64,000 nucleotides of DNA from Penium margaritaceum (taxonomy: Eukaryota > Streptophyta > Zygnematophyceae > Desmidiales > Peniaceae). The notes below the pieces were generated by a model, which saw nothing but the letters and a program-made list of their open reading frames with translations, ran no database searches and was not told where the DNA came from. This document shows, in pieces, positions 12,108-23,989 of this stretch (positions within the stretch are counted from its first letter, which is position 1; every line of letters begins with the position of its first letter). The position numbers and the translations under genes are program-made. Location: the NCBI GenBank assembly GCA_023375785.1, contig SZWC01006836.1, forward strand, positions 5,230 through 69,229. The letters run 5' to 3'.

Positions 12108-14000
12108 CTGAAGGAGTAGTCGATCTGGACCTCCCCCCAAATAAAACTGGATAGTGTATTGGCATAGTGTAGCAGATGGACCTCTTTGGAAATACACTAG
12201 GGTATTCTAACAATAACAGCATATTGTCTGTCATTGTTTGTCGGTTAGTGTCTCGCCCTCCTCCCCTTCAAGCGCGAAGTGTGTGTACGACAAGTGTATC
12301 ATGGAGTGTCTAGTTTGAAAAACAAAAAATGTACGCTAGTGTTTGTTGCAACGCTAGATATATCTGTTTTTTTTTTTTTTTTGTACTATCTCAGCTACAC
12401 TACAAGACACACTCTCCCAATACTTTCACGAATATGGGGGGTGGGGGTCTGAGAGAGCAGTCCATTTGGAGACCCTCCCCTACTGGGCAGTGTATTGCCA
12501 CAGTGTATTGGACAGTGTAGCTGATGGACCTGTTTGTGAATACACTAGTTTATTTTAGCACGAACAACCTATCAGCTGACCAGAACCATAGAATGGGGAT
12601 CGTCAACGGCTAAGAAGAGCTATTTGTAAAAGCATAAGAATCATTCGACGACTGAGGACAAAGGTTCTTAGGCAACCGTCGTTTGTTGGGAAACTTGATA
12701 AAAGACCGATGTTTATGCATAAAGAGAATAAGACACAAATGATAAATGGGAGGCGAGCCCCCCCCCCCCCCCTCCCTCAATTCCAAGTGTTTACTACGTG
12801 AGAGAAGTAAGGAGTGTATTGTGTGGACAACAAAAGATGTAAGCTATTGAATATTGGCATTCTAGATACATTATTGTTTCTTATTCATACCCTTTTAGTT
12901 ACACTCCCCAATGCACTTACCATATACACAGTGAAGTATTGGTGGGGGGAAATCCAAGGAAGCAATTGATACGGAGTATCCCCCCCCCCCCAAATTGATA
13001 GTGTAATGGGACATTGTATTGGACGGTGTAGCTGATGAGCCTGTTCAGGAAAACACTAGTACATTTTAACACCAACAGCCTGTCAACTTCAAAGCACTTT
13101 TGGAAATCATCAATGGCTTGCAAGAGTTGTTTCAATGAGCATACAAATATTTGATGTTAAGGTATGCATCACTCACCCAAGTCGTTCAATGTTCAAGGTC
13201 AAAGGTTCTCAACCAAAAGTTAATGGTTGATTTAATCAATCATCAACCAGTATTCATGTGCCAAGAACACTAGACACGAATGAGAGATATGAGGCGAGAC
13301 CCCCATCCAAGCATCTAGTGTGTAATTTACAAGTGTAGTGAGGTGTGTATTGTGTGGATAATGAAGAAAGTACATTTGTGCATGTCAGTTTATCAGATGT
13401 TTTGTGTTTTCCTCTACCCTCTCGTCTACACTACCCAATGCACTCACACAATGCAGCATCAACTTATGGGGCTCCGGAGGTGCACTTGGTGTGGAGCCCC
13501 ATCCCTCATCCTCCCCTCGAACTGGATAGTGTATTGGCATTGTGTATTGGGTAGCATAGCTGATGGGCCTGTTTGGAAATACACTGGTGCATTTTTGCTC
13601 TAACAGCCCATGTACTGACTAGCACTGCTGAATGGGAATCATCAAAGGCTAGCATGAATAGTCCCATTGTGAATGAAAATGCTTGTGCCACCTCCTCCAA
13701 GTCGGAAACCATGTCCTGGGAAAGTGTAGTGACGGGGTGTATTGTGTGAACGATGAAAAATGTACACTAGTGTATGTCGACATTCCACACACATTGTTTT
13801 TTTTTTTTTTCCGCTACTCTACCCAATACACTCGTCCAGTACACCATGAATCTCTAGGGATGGGCATGATGCCACAATGAATACCGAGGCTTCCCCTCTC
13901 CCCCTCAACTTAAAGAGTGTATTGGTATGGTGTATTGGACAATGTAGCTGGGCAAATTTTAAAGCATACATTAGTGTAATCTAACAAGCAACCTATGCTA
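11880..14000. repeat. Array of five diverged palindromic tandem units
   Basis: A landmark 'gtgtagctgatggacctgtt' and variants recurs near 12167, 12514, 13027, 13553 and 13943, giving units of about 350-530 bp. Each unit starts with a 'gtgtattgtgtg...atgaaaaatgtacactagtgt'-type segment, has a T-rich patch, then 'acccaatacactcg'. After a C/G-rich block comes 'agtgtattgg...gtgtattgg', then the landmark and 'aaatacactagtgta'. CCAATACACT and AGTGTATTGG are reverse complements, so each unit can fold on itself (clear in the fifth unit, 13823-13832 against 13916-13925). There is no coding content. It could be a decayed satellite or repeated foldback elements. Confidence 0.7.
12077..12117 (+). repeat. 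Poly-G run of 41 nt
   Basis: An uninterrupted G run inside the first tandem unit, preceded by cgggga. Matching C runs of 10-16 nt occur at the equivalent place in later units (about 12758-12772 and 12980-12990). Long G runs form G-quadruplexes and are prone to length error in assemblies. Confidence 0.85.
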
Positions 14001-15600
14001 TACAAGCAATCAAATTGGGTTTATAGATTTCCGGCGAGTGCTCTATCCACAATGTTAAAGGTTTGCAAACATCCACCAGATTGTTTAGTGATAGTGATAC
14101 GAAGCTCGTTGGTAGAAGACATCAACAAATCAAAATGAGTACAAATTGAACTGTAGGAATCACAAATGGAAGATGAAAATGACAAATTAAAATCGAGTAC
14201 CACTTGTAAGCACAATAATGTGCGTAGGCAAAACTGGACAGAAACCGGACCCTGGTTTGAGAAACAGCCAAGCTGTCGCACAAGCAATTGCAGGACTATT
14301 TGGTGAAGAAGAATAGTTAATGTTATTGCAAGGGCAACAGCTTCACTATCTCTCGAGCGACAGCCAAGCTATTGCTGTTGTGGAATGGTTTCATGAGAAT
14401 TGCTTCGTAGTGGTCAGGTACATCTAATGACATGTGTTCCTAGGAAGGAATGAAAAAAGTAAAATCTCCTGTATTTTCATGTAGATTCTACATTTTTCAT
14501 AGCATCATTTAAGTGAAAAGTGAGTCAGTTTTGTGTACAGATTTTTGTCATTGTTTTTCAGCCTCTGTAATTTTCAAGAACCTTCTTTTGCGTCACACAC
14601 ACATATTATTGTGAACCATTGTAGGCCATGGTTTTATTGGAATCATGAAGCAACTTCCATGAGGAGACTTTGAATCTTCTGTTTGTGAATTGTTTTCATA
14701 TGCACTAATAGTAAATCATCTGATTTGGCATTGATTAACCATAAATGGTTGGTGGGCCAGGAAGTTTACTACGCACCACTTCAAAGGAATTCAACCCATT
14801 GGGGTGGAAGTGGCGAAGTTGTATGCAAGTGCAAGGGTCTTCTTCGTCGTCCAAGGCGCATAGAAGTTCGGGATCTTGCGGGTCATGTTCATCGTCAGGG
14901 TCCTCGGACGGGATGACTCTCCTCGACCTCTTAGGTAATCGCTACTCGACCTGTGAGCCCAATGACTCATTTTGCGAAGTCTTTGTGACAGTGACAATGG
15001 AGGTCACCAGGGGTATGCTGTGCAACAACGCAATAGGGGTCTTGCGTAGACGTCCGGATCCTTGATGGGAGGAGAGCAACATGCTTAGGACCTACGACTC
15101 CATGAGCGAGGTTCTGGCGATGCTCGTCAGGGGTGATTTTGGCGAAGAATAAAGCCAATCATGATATTGTTTATAGTGGAGAGTGGATGGCCATGCTTAA
15201 CCCTTGCATGGTAGGCCCTTTTTAGCAGCCCACGAAGGTGCATGTTGTTGCGGTTGGTGGGCAGTCCATGATGTTGCGCGGCGCCTACATGTTGGCCCAG
15301 GCGTACTGCCTTTGGCGCCAAGACCCCTTTGCACCCGACAACAGAGGACCTTCCACAAACATGAACGAGTCACATATGAAGGTTCAACAAAATGTAGCGT
15401 GCAAAGGTCTAAAGTCAGTAATTACCCCCGGACGTGACACAATGGTGCACACCTATATTCAAACATGCTCACAGAAAGCACGTGTCAGTGTCCAATTCTC
15501 AAGTGGGATCAACTGTCGTTTTGTAATCAATAAAGACATTGTGGGAATTATGCCCGGTGACGAATCAAGAGAACACTCAAACTCATATTTTTGTGATGAA
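14001..15600. other. No recognised gene; one possibly coding patch
   Basis: No family was recognised. Around 14700-15460 the base composition rises in G+C and open frames of about 60-130 codons occur (14745-15065, 15238-15636), but they overlap, carry no known motif and lack good surrounding structure. The far end may already be decayed gypsy-2 reverse transcriptase. I do not call a gene here. Confidence 0.4.
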
Positions 15601-15609
15601 ATCACAAAG

Positions 15610-17150
15610 CAATACGGTGTTCTGCCTCTACCCTGACAACCTTGCTAGCAGCAAGGGGCTGTGCTAGTGAATAGTCGCATCTCGGAGGAGCATACTGGGC
15701 ATCATGGAAAGGTTCTTCAATTTTCATAAAGAGAAACATTTTGGGAGACTCCCGAACTGCACCCTGGTCGCTGCTTGATCGATTTCGTGGGCCACATCAT
15801 CAGCGATGGGCGAATCACCATGGACCCAAAAAGGGTGGAGGCGGCCGCTAATCGGCCACTGCTCAGAAATGTTTGGGACTTCCAAGTATTTTTCACCTTC
15901 TGCAACTACTGCCATCCATTTAGAAAGGACTACGCTCGAGTACCAGTACCCCTCCCTGGTCTCGCCTGAAAAACTGCATTGTGACATATGGGGGATAACA
16001 AACAAATAGCATTAATGTCTCTGAGAAACGTTATAACCTGAGCACCAGCCTTGGGATTGGTAGATTTGACAGACTACATAGTGGCCACCGATATGTTTGA
16101 TCGAGCCATCAAAGCCGTTATCTTCCAAAACAGTGGTGGTGGAGAACAACCAGTTGCGTACACGTGGAGGAATTTGTATGCACTGAAACTCAACTACGCG
16201 GTACACGAGAAAAAAGTGCACACAGCTGTACTCGTGTTCAAGACATGGTGGTAAAACCTAGAATGCGGACGACGTATCTTTTGCATCAACCATCATGCCC
16301 TCAAATACCTCAAGAACCAGTTGAATCTGAGATGTCAAAACCCTCAATGGATGGAGTTTCTCAAGTCTAGCTTTGACTACGGCATAAAACACCGGCCTGG
16401 AAAAACTAGTCCATCGGATGCTCTAAGTGGATGACAACATTTAATACTTGAGATCGGCACATTATTCATCAAACGGGACATGTGCCTCGTGTGGCTTCTT
16501 GCAAAGGGTTAAGAGGAGTTTGGCTGTTACAAAAAATTGAGGCCTTTGTTTAACGACCCCTCCTGTTGATGACAATCCCTCTCAGGTCGTTGTCCCATAG
16601 AACAAAGAGCTCTGAAGAATGTTGTCGGAGGAATGCCACGACACCAATCCAGGTGGAAACTTCAGTGAAAACAATATGTTTAAGAATCTGGTAAAATACT
16701 ACAAATTGTGTGATATGTGTGAGGCACAAATCTTGTCTTACACGGCCACAAGGTCTACTCCAACCACTACCACACCAGGGATATGACACCATCCTCGTTG
16801 TAGTGGACATGATTTAAAAAAAGATCATGTATCACACCAATGATCACCACTGTCACCGTAAAAAGGAATAGCACGACTATTGCTGAACCAAATGGCGTGG
16901 CTGCACTCTTGCCACGTCCCACTACAAGCAATAGGGAGGACCGCTTCACAAGCCATCTTTGGTGGAGATGGACGATGTGTTTCAAAGGTCTGATCCAGCT
17001 ACCAACTGTGTTCCACCATTAGACTGGTGGACAAACCAAGGGGAACAATCTGATGCTCGTACAACTCCTTCGCAGCTTATGTGAGCCCGAAAATAGTGAC
17101 TATGTGGCTAAACTTCCAACCTATGAAGAAATACAGGAGGTTTTACACCT
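15610..17150 (+). mobile_element. Ty3/gypsy fossil, RT to integrase (gypsy-2)
   Basis: In plus-strand translation, 'MIDFVGHIISDGRITMDPKR' is the RT connection segment, followed by 'CNYCHPFRKDYARV'. Near 16050-16440 a gypsy RNase H ('DMFDRAIKAVIFQNSGGGEQ', 'YALKLNYAVHEKKVHTAVLV') ends with 'RPGKTSPSDALSG'. From about 16670 an integrase zinc-finger end ('VKYYKLCDMCEAQ') and a catalytic-core start ('YDTILVVVDM') follow. In live elements these parts reverse-transcribe and integrate the genome. No LTRs were found. Old, with many breaks (ten or more). Confidence 0.75.
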
Positions 17151-17599
17151 TTAACTCCTTCCTAGACATACATGTCATTGAAGGTACTTGCATTGAGGCA
17201 GCCATTGCTGGGGCGCTATGTGTCAGTCACCAAGCACAATGAGATGCGATGGATAAAGCAGTTATCGTCTCACTACTGAGTGAGTTAGAGCACGAGAAGA
17301 GGACATCCAAAGCCAATTGTGTGCAAACAACACCCGAGGAAGATGTCTCTTCCTACCTCATACAAGGTCACACCACGATAGCCTGGTGTAACGTGTATGA
17401 CGCAGGATCGCCGTTCATGTGACATGTGATTGCCGTTCATCTGAGGTGTGCACTCTTGTTGTTATTATCCATAAAAAAATTCGTTCCCCATCTTGTTCTC
17501 TCCCGGACGTTCTCTGCAAGTCGCGGCCCCATCCCCACCCCTGTCCTACTCCGTTGAAAAAGTTATGGATCCACACAAAATCACTTCGCAACCACATAG
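17151..17599. other. Gene-free stretch
   Basis: No motif recognised. It could be the worn end of gypsy-2 integrase, but I cannot support that. Confidence 0.4.
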
Positions 17600-17932
17600 T
17601 GTGTCAAATATGACATGCTAATGAGGTTCTCCTACAATGTGTACAGGGTATATCCAATGGTGAAATTCAAATGTTTCCTACAAAAACTTTGATTGTGCTT
17701 ACTTGTACGNNNNNNNNNNNNNNNNNNNNNNNNNNNNNNNNNNNNNNNNNNNNNNNNNNNNNNNNNNNNNNNNNNNNNNNNNNNNNNNNNNNNNNNNNNN
17801 NNNNNNNNNNNNNNNNNNNNNNNGTGTCAAATATGACATGCTAATGAGGTTCTCCTACAATGTGTACAGGGTATATCCAATGGTGAAATTCAAATGTTTC
17901 CTACAAAAACTTTGATTGTGCTTACTTGTACG
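17600..17932. other. Assembly gap flanked by identical 109-bp copies
   Basis: Bases 17710-17823 are N (114). The sequence before it (about 17600-17709) and after it (about 17824-17932) is the same stretch, starting 'gtgtcaaatatgacatgcta' and ending 'gtgcttacttgtacg'. Identical flanks around an N gap point to contig ends that overlap but were not merged. Confidence 0.9.
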
Positions 17933-17949
17933 GGAAGTAAAGACTCTTT

Positions 17950-18680
17950 CCACAAAACAAAACAGTTTCATATCAAAATCATGTGGTAGAAGGGTATGTT
18001 GTTCATTGCTGCCATAAATGCTATAGGGGTGTTTCTATGTCCAAATGACATAACCGTGGACTCAAAGTGCTTGTATCTGGTGTGAAATGCGGTCTTCTTG
18101 TCATCCTTCTGAGGTACGTGGATGTATTGATAGCCACTGCATTGATCAGTTTTGCAGAAAATCCGTGCCCCAAGTGGTTGGTCAAAACGTTTGTTTGCTC
18201 GCAGAAAAGAGTGGAAATTTCTGTGGTGATGTCATTCCACACTCTATATTCCTCGTAAATCTACATCTATATGGCATTCTCTTTAACGGAGAGTACAGGT
18301 GTCGTGTAAAGTGCCGTGAAATTTCAGACGAACCCCTGACCGAGCATTTTTTCCACCTGCTTCTTGAGTTTGGCCAGTTCGTGGTTGCTCGTCGGATAGG
18401 TCCCCTTCACAATCGGTTCTCTCCCAGGCTTCAAGCCTATGGTACGAAATCCTATGGTTCCCGATCACCAGTGTTGCAAACTCCTCTGGTACAACTATGA
18501 AATTCCCAAGTGTTGTGGCTGATGTTGTCGCCTCCCTAGCTGCGATTTTTTCCTTCCCTATCTCAGCATGGACTAGCCATTCTTGAGCTCCGTGCTTCAG
18601 ATACCTCTTGGCCACGACCGGATACGTTGGTTGGCATCTTGTGGACACCGCTGCATCCTTTGCTACTTCCACCTTTACCG
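17950..18680 (-). pseudogene. gypsy-3 reverse transcriptase N-terminal remnant
   Basis: Minus-strand translation shows 'VPEEFATL' (the linker before RT), an 'ELAKLKKQVEKMLGQGFV' segment typical of the RT entry helix, 'SGYQYIHVPQKDDKKTAFHT' and a 'VMSFGHRNTPIAFM' palm motif corresponding to the usual VMPFGLTNAP. The family call is firm. The copy is worn. Confidence 0.75.
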
Positions 18681-18689
18681 CATCTCGTA

Positions 18690-20390
18690 ACTGTCATTGC
18701 GTAGCTGATTGCTCGACATGAGGCAGATGTCATTTTCTATTTGTGATGCTCACATAGACAAATCCTCTTCTCCCTTCTACGCTTTTTCAGTGTAGGAAAT
18801 CTTGCTCGACAATTATTTTGTGGTTGCTTAGTGGGAAAGTTCTCTAGATCGTTACATCGTACAGATTTTTTATCTGCCGTCAGAGTAGCCGGCATAACAG
18901 GCAGATATGAGGTCGTTTGTTGATGGTTTTCCCATCAAAAACTCGTGGTTCCATCTGCAAAGATAGCTTCCAAACCATATACTTGCTTGCAAAGCTAAGA
19001 AGCTCCTCCTTCCAATTTTTCTTGTGCAATTTTGCAACCTTTTCAGCCCCTTCAATTGTGCTCATATCAGTATCGCCTGTTGGTCGTCCAAGTACCCCTT
19101 GCCGAACTTTGCAATCTCAGGAACCCTTCTCCAAAACAATGTGACCCGCTCAAACGGATGATTGTCAAGATAGTGTTCCTGGAAAAGAGCTTTTTCGTCT
19201 ACTCCTGCCCTTTGTCGGTTCCCGGCTCCTCATCTTTTCCATGTGACTTCCCTCCCCTTTTTGTGACGTTTGCGGTAGTCGCACGAGACGTGACCCTGCT
19301 TCTTGCAAGTCCAGCAAAGCCGTGAACCTCATTGATTTGAGGCATCAATAGCCATCACGGACAAGGCTTTTGTTGAGTAGTAGCTTCCTCTGCTAGGATA
19401 AGAATTCAGGCTTCAGAATTTCCATTTATTGGGTTACTGCATGAAAGCGTTGGTAGTCAACGTTGTTGATGTAATCGACTACTACGATGATTTGCAGGTC
19501 ATCCTAGATGTACAAAATAGCAACTGCTAACCAAATATCTCGCTTGATTCTGTTGTTGTAGTAAACACACTCTGTGAGGGACAAGGTCATCACCGGTGTT
19601 TGTTTCATGAAAACACTAAGTGTACTCCACCATACTCGACCGCAGACGCAAACGTTGGAGTATATACCGTGTGGGAGAATTCTCGTTCTGCTCTCCAAAA
19701 CGAGCACGAGTAGTGCACACAAAATGGCTCCACGATTCCAGTGGTGTGAGATATTCCTCCCACGTCGGATCATCTGCTTGAGGGATAGTACGCTTGTGGT
19801 CGATGTTGTGATAGCAGTCAAGTGAGCCATTGATCTTGCTCCTTCGATAGCCTGATGCTCCTGGATTGTCTTTAGTTCAGCCACCAACAGAAAGACATGC
19901 CACCCAAAAGCAAGGCTGTGAGGTCAAGCTTCTTATTGTCGTTGACTCGAGTCGTAGTATAGTACACCACCAAACTCATCAGCCACATCATGACCGTGTT
20001 CACTGGATCCAAAGACTACACGAACGCCAGTCGAATGTTAGGTTCACTTGAGACTAGTAAGGTTTCATTGGCAAGCTTCGCCTCGCATGCACAAGAAATC
20101 TGAAGCTCCGTCATTGCCACTTTGAGGTATCGGAGCAGATGAGGATCAAGGCTCTCACGTCTCGGCAGCTTTTGATACAGGTCTTTGTTGCTTCGCACTT
20201 GCCGGCCGGTGCCTCCAATCATTCCAGGTTCTAAACCGACTAGCAACGTCGCAGCTGAAGGATTCGATAAATGTGAGGGATCTTTAGCTGGGTTATCTTT
20301 TGTGTTGGTCGGTGTTGCGCCATTTGTTGCAAAGGTTGTCACTGTTGCCTGGCTTGCCTGGAGTGCATCAATGTTCATGCACTGCTAATC
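18690..20390 (-). pseudogene. gypsy-3 gag, zinc knuckle and protease region remnant
   Basis: Near 19270-19330 the minus strand encodes 'CWTCKKQGHVSC', which resembles a gag zinc knuckle. At 19480-19890 there are gag-like segments ('TWEEYLTPLESW', 'SSMVEY'). At 20016-20378 lies an acidic-neutral gag N-terminal frame with 'LPRRESLDPHLLRYL'. The protease region at about 18700-19060 is only inferred from position. Function in the family: gag forms the particle and the knuckle binds RNA. Confidence 0.55.
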
Positions 20391-20539
20391 CTCCATCACT
20401 GGAGTTCTCACCACACATTACTACTGATCGACAGTTGTGCACGCTCTTCGCAACATTGTCCTCGCAAGGTTTGCAATATTCTGAATGGTGGAGATGCGCT
20501 GAGTTCTTTGCGAGGCTGTCACCAAGTAGTTAATGCATC

Positions 20540-20904
20540 GTCCCCCCCCCCTCCCCCCTGATTGCCGTGGGTTCTGATACCGATTGTCACGCCAAGTGGG
20601 ACGCAGGTGGTTTGGAGTGATGAGGTATGAGACAAAAGACGTTTTGAGGATTTGGGAAAAATGGATAATGTGTATTAAGCAGGAAGTGTACTTTGATGAC
20701 AAGTGTCTCGTGAGTCGAGTANCCCCCCCCCCCCTCCCCCCTGATTGTTGTGGCTTCTGATACCGATTGTTACGCCAAGTGGGACGCAGGTGGTTTGGAG
20801 TGATGAGGTATGAGACAAAAGACGTTTTGAGGATTTGGGAAAAATGGATAATGTGTATTAAGCAGGAAGTGTACTTTGATGACAAGTGTCTCGTGAGTCG
20901 AGTA
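20540..20904. other. Assembly gap (20722) flanked by near-identical copies
   Basis: A single N at 20722 separates 20540-20721 from 20723-20904. The two stretches are the same C-rich start, primer site and LTR beginning, and differ at only a few bases ('gattgccgtgggttctg' against 'gattgttgtggcttctg'). Confidence 0.85.
20570..20584 (-). other. gypsy-3 primer-binding site
   Basis: On the minus strand the bases beside the LTR read 'cggtatcagaaccca', a variant of the initiator-tRNA site TGGTATCAGAGCC. A second copy near 20754-20768 belongs to the gap-flank duplication. Confidence 0.6.
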
Positions 20905-21330
20905 CGTATATGCGATGCCAAGAATGAGAATGAGGCATAGGTTTGGCCAATGGCCTTCAAGCTGAGCGACATGTGCGAGGTTACGACACGAGTGACTGCT
21001 TCGGGAAGCTCCACCAAGAAGTCGGGGGCTTTGAGAATATTGAGGTACGTCCATAGGGCCGTGAAGAAGACTGAAAATTCTCAAGAAATCGATATAGTTC
21101 GTGGTGCTTTTGGTGACCGATTAGGAAGCTGGTGGAAGTTTTCAGAAACTTCTGGAGTGGAACATTGGAGGATGAGGCAGTTGGCCAAAATGCCCTTAAC
21201 TGAATGTTGTAAACATCCGGGAGTTGACACGGGGATGGGCCACAAATGTAATGAGAGGAATGCCTACTCAAAGGGCTTACAGACTCGCGTACACAAGGGA
21301 CGGAACATTGGCTCAACATTGTATACACAC
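20585..21330 (-). repeat. gypsy-3 5' LTR
   Basis: Starts TGTCACGCC in plus orientation beside the primer site and ends near 'gtatacaca'. After removing the gap-flank duplication its length is about 563 bp. Matches gypsy-1 LTR portions at 5110-5345 and 9925-10265 along its length. Confidence 0.6.
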
Positions 21331-21472
21331 CCTCAAAACTTCCAACAATTTTCACAAAATGAAAACAGATTATAACATTTTTTTCAACTTATAAGACAAT
21401 TTTCTGCTATGCAACTTTGGCATGTTTGCAATAAATGCCCATCTTATCGTAATAGGAGTACACTCGATGTAT
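21331..21472. other. Short AT-rich spacer
   Basis: Nothing recognised. Confidence 0.4.
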
Positions 21473-22181
21473 AACGGGTCGGAACCTCTTGCTCATGCAC
21501 TTTGGTCCTCGTCGGAGTTCACAGAATGGCATCCAGAGCTCGCTCGAGGGGTTTTCCCCTCATTGTCACTCTACGGGCAATCATCATCAATGACCCTGTA
21601 TAGGCAGACTTGAATAGTTAAAGATCACTCTGGGGGCAATTGTCGTCAACGACCATGTATATGGAGACTTGAATAATCCCGTTTTCATCTCAGCCCCTCA
21701 TTCTCGGTCCAAAACGAGGGGGTATTACCTGGAACTCGTGAGTTTGTATGAGTTTTTTGGTTTTGAAACTCGTAGTTTGTCCTGAATGAACTCCAGTTTC
21801 AGTTTTGACGCGTTCGTGCAAAACTTTCCTGTGCGAGGCACGATCAACGGTTTTGCACTGACTTTTCTGGTGCACTCCCCTTGCTCCCCCTGTCCCTTGT
21901 CCTTGCATGCTTGCTTGTATGGAGGGCAATGGGGGGGCGAGGGCACGAGGTCACGAGGCCATGAGGCCTTGCCCTTGAAGCCCTTGTGGAACCTTAGCCG
22001 CCGATCAGGCTCGGGCCGCGATCGGCGGCTGGCGGCTGGCCAGTCACTTGGCCGGCCGCAAGCCGTCCAGCCGGCCGGCAGCCAGCTGGCTGAGGGCCAG
22101 CAAAGTTCTGGCCGTCGGCTAGCCCTTACTGACGCAAGGGGTGGTGCGCAACCAACCCTCACTTAAGCGAGGAGGGAGGGC
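21473..22181. repeat. Dispersed GC-rich repeat R1, copy a
   Basis: Matches 62828-63498 over its length: 'ggaacctcttgctcat', 'gagctcgctcgaggggtttt', 'gagggggtattacct', 'gaggcacgatc', 'ggggggcgagggcacgagg' and 'ggggtggtgcgcaacca' recur in the same order. The right half is rich in ggccggcc-type palindromes. No coding motif was seen. It may be an LTR or non-coding part of an unidentified element. Confidence 0.75.
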
Positions 22182-22530
22182 GGAACCGGCCCTCCGGCTG
22201 CATTCCTCTCCACTTGTTATGAACCGTCTCGGTTCATGAACAACAAGCAAGATTGTCAGTTAGTGTGTCATCAACATTCCAAGAAATAAAAGTATGAATT
22301 TAAAAAACCAGCTAAAGATGAACACGTGCATTGTACTTGGACCTAAGTTGCAGCTTGTCGGTCAGCACGACTAGCGGTCTCCCCCATTTAGGCTGGAGCG
22401 TCCACGACAACCATGTTGGGCGTCCCCAACCTCCTATGGTTGCAGTCCATGAATGCTGCCCTACGGGAATGTTGTTCACTTTTTTTGCGTTTAGGTGGTG
22501 TCCCTTACACGCGTCGATCTATGCGAGCTG
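22182..22530. other. Possible 3' end of gypsy-4
   Basis: No coding signature. The minus strand reads 'aaatgggggaga' near 22378-22390, which could be the polypurine tract of gypsy-4, but no matching LTR pair was found. Confidence 0.35.
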
Positions 22531-22539
22531 CTAGCTTGC

Positions 22540-22660
22540 TCCAATATTCGTTGACCACCCTTGTGGGCAACCTAGATTCGGGCTCCCATGCGTTATGTTC
22601 AGGTCCACACCCGGCCCAACAGACAAGGTGTTCCCTAAAAACGTACGATTGGAGAGTACG
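22540..22660 (-). pseudogene. gypsy-4 chromodomain remnant
   Basis: The minus strand carries 'WAGCGPEHNAWEPES', matching 'WAGCGPEHNSWEPES' of gypsy-5. Chromodomains fused to integrase steer insertion towards modified histones. Confidence 0.65.
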
Positions 22661-23029
22661 CTCTCGGTGCTGAAGTAGGCAAAGAACCTCGTATTGGCAA
22701 TTAGTAGCAAGGGCTGCGGGTGGTGGCTGAACTGTTCCTTTTGCCGTTTATGGAGCCAAGAGGCTCAAATAAAACACGTCATGTATCTTCATACTCGGCG
22801 GAAGCAACAACCAGTATGCCATTTGCCCGATGTGTGCAACGATGGAAAACTGCCCAATCCGCTTCGGTGTTAGTTTTCATGCCCCTGGTGACTTTAGCCA
22901 AATATTCTTAGTGCTAAGCAGCACTTTGTCACCGATCTCAAACGAGACCTCACAACGACTTTTGTTAGCATATGCCTTCTGTGGTTGCCGAGCAGCTTGA
23001 AGGTGACCCTTTGCCTCCTATAACAAGGA

Positions 23030-23660
23030 TTATATGCGCTCTACAAAGGCTTGAGTGGAAGGAACCTGACCTCCTGTACTCCCACTCTCTGACGATGAAG
23101 ACGGCACCACTAGATGCCGACCACTATTCAACACAAATCGTGTGAACTGTATAGACTTATTCAATGAGTTATTCACCTCAAACTCTGGCGGTGTTAGGAA
23201 TTTGTCCCACTCATTCATGGCAGGATCCACATACATGCGGAGCATTTGTTCCAGAGCGCGGTTCATCCACTCTGTTTTTCCGCCAGCTTGAGGGTGAAAC
23301 ACTATCAACATTTGCGACTCATTGCCAAAGTACTCGTACATCTTTTGGTAAAACTTGCTAGCAAATTTTTGATCTCGATTGGAGATAATACGCGATGGTA
23401 AGATGTGGTACATTACGACACCCTCAAAGAAGAGACGAGCGATATCCTCTACGTTCACATCAGTGGTTGTAGGAATTAAATGTGTCATTTTCGTCAGAAG
23501 AACCACAGCCACTAGTATTGCATGGTGGCCACAGGCCGTGTCTGAAATACCTCTAATGAAGTCCATGCTGACGCACTCCCAAAGAGTTCCACGAATAGGA
23601 AGCTACTGTTGGAGAAGTCTAGCAAGCTTCTTGTTACTAGCCTTATTCCAGAGACATGGG
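23030..23660 (-). pseudogene. gypsy-4 integrase core remnant
   Basis: The minus frame at 23030-23566 has 'FFEGVVMYHILPSRIISNRD' and 'ALEQMLRMYVDPAMNEWDKF', matching the gypsy-5 integrase core with its second Asp and the Gln-rich Glu helix. The region upstream carries the zinc-finger end. Confidence 0.85.
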
Positions 23661-23989
23661 TCGCATGTTATGTAATACTTACAGAAATTGAAAATCCATC
23701 TTGGCCACCAATAGGGGTCTGAGAGTGTCTGTCCGATCTTTCGAGGTCCCACATGACCTGCGACCGGCGGATCGTGGAACTAGGAGATAATCTTCACTCG
23801 AAGATCTCCTGATTCTGGCACAACAACTCGTTCTCCGTGCCAACTATTCTTGCAGCTTCCACCAATCTAGACTTGTTTAGGTGTAAGGAGTCTTGAAATC
23901 AAGAATCTACACAGTATCCCATGCGAAATCTATTGACGAGTCCGTAGTAGTGGATAATCTCTCGAGGTGGTCGCCGTAGGGGTGCGGTG

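Larger units (their letters stand above)
17940..21330 (-). mobile_element. Ty3/gypsy fossil with 5' LTR (gypsy-3)
   Basis: Read on the minus strand from high to low coordinate: a 5' LTR, a primer site, gag, a zinc-knuckle-like segment, a protease/linker region and the first half of reverse transcriptase. The element then stops near 17940, so the RNase H, integrase and 3' LTR parts are absent here. The LTR matches the split LTR of gypsy-1, so the two are related. Old, with many breaks. A one-base assembly gap lies inside the LTR. Confidence 0.7.

Noticed and set aside
12031-12234. Minus-strand proline-run protein
   Set aside because: The proline run is the poly-G tract read backwards.
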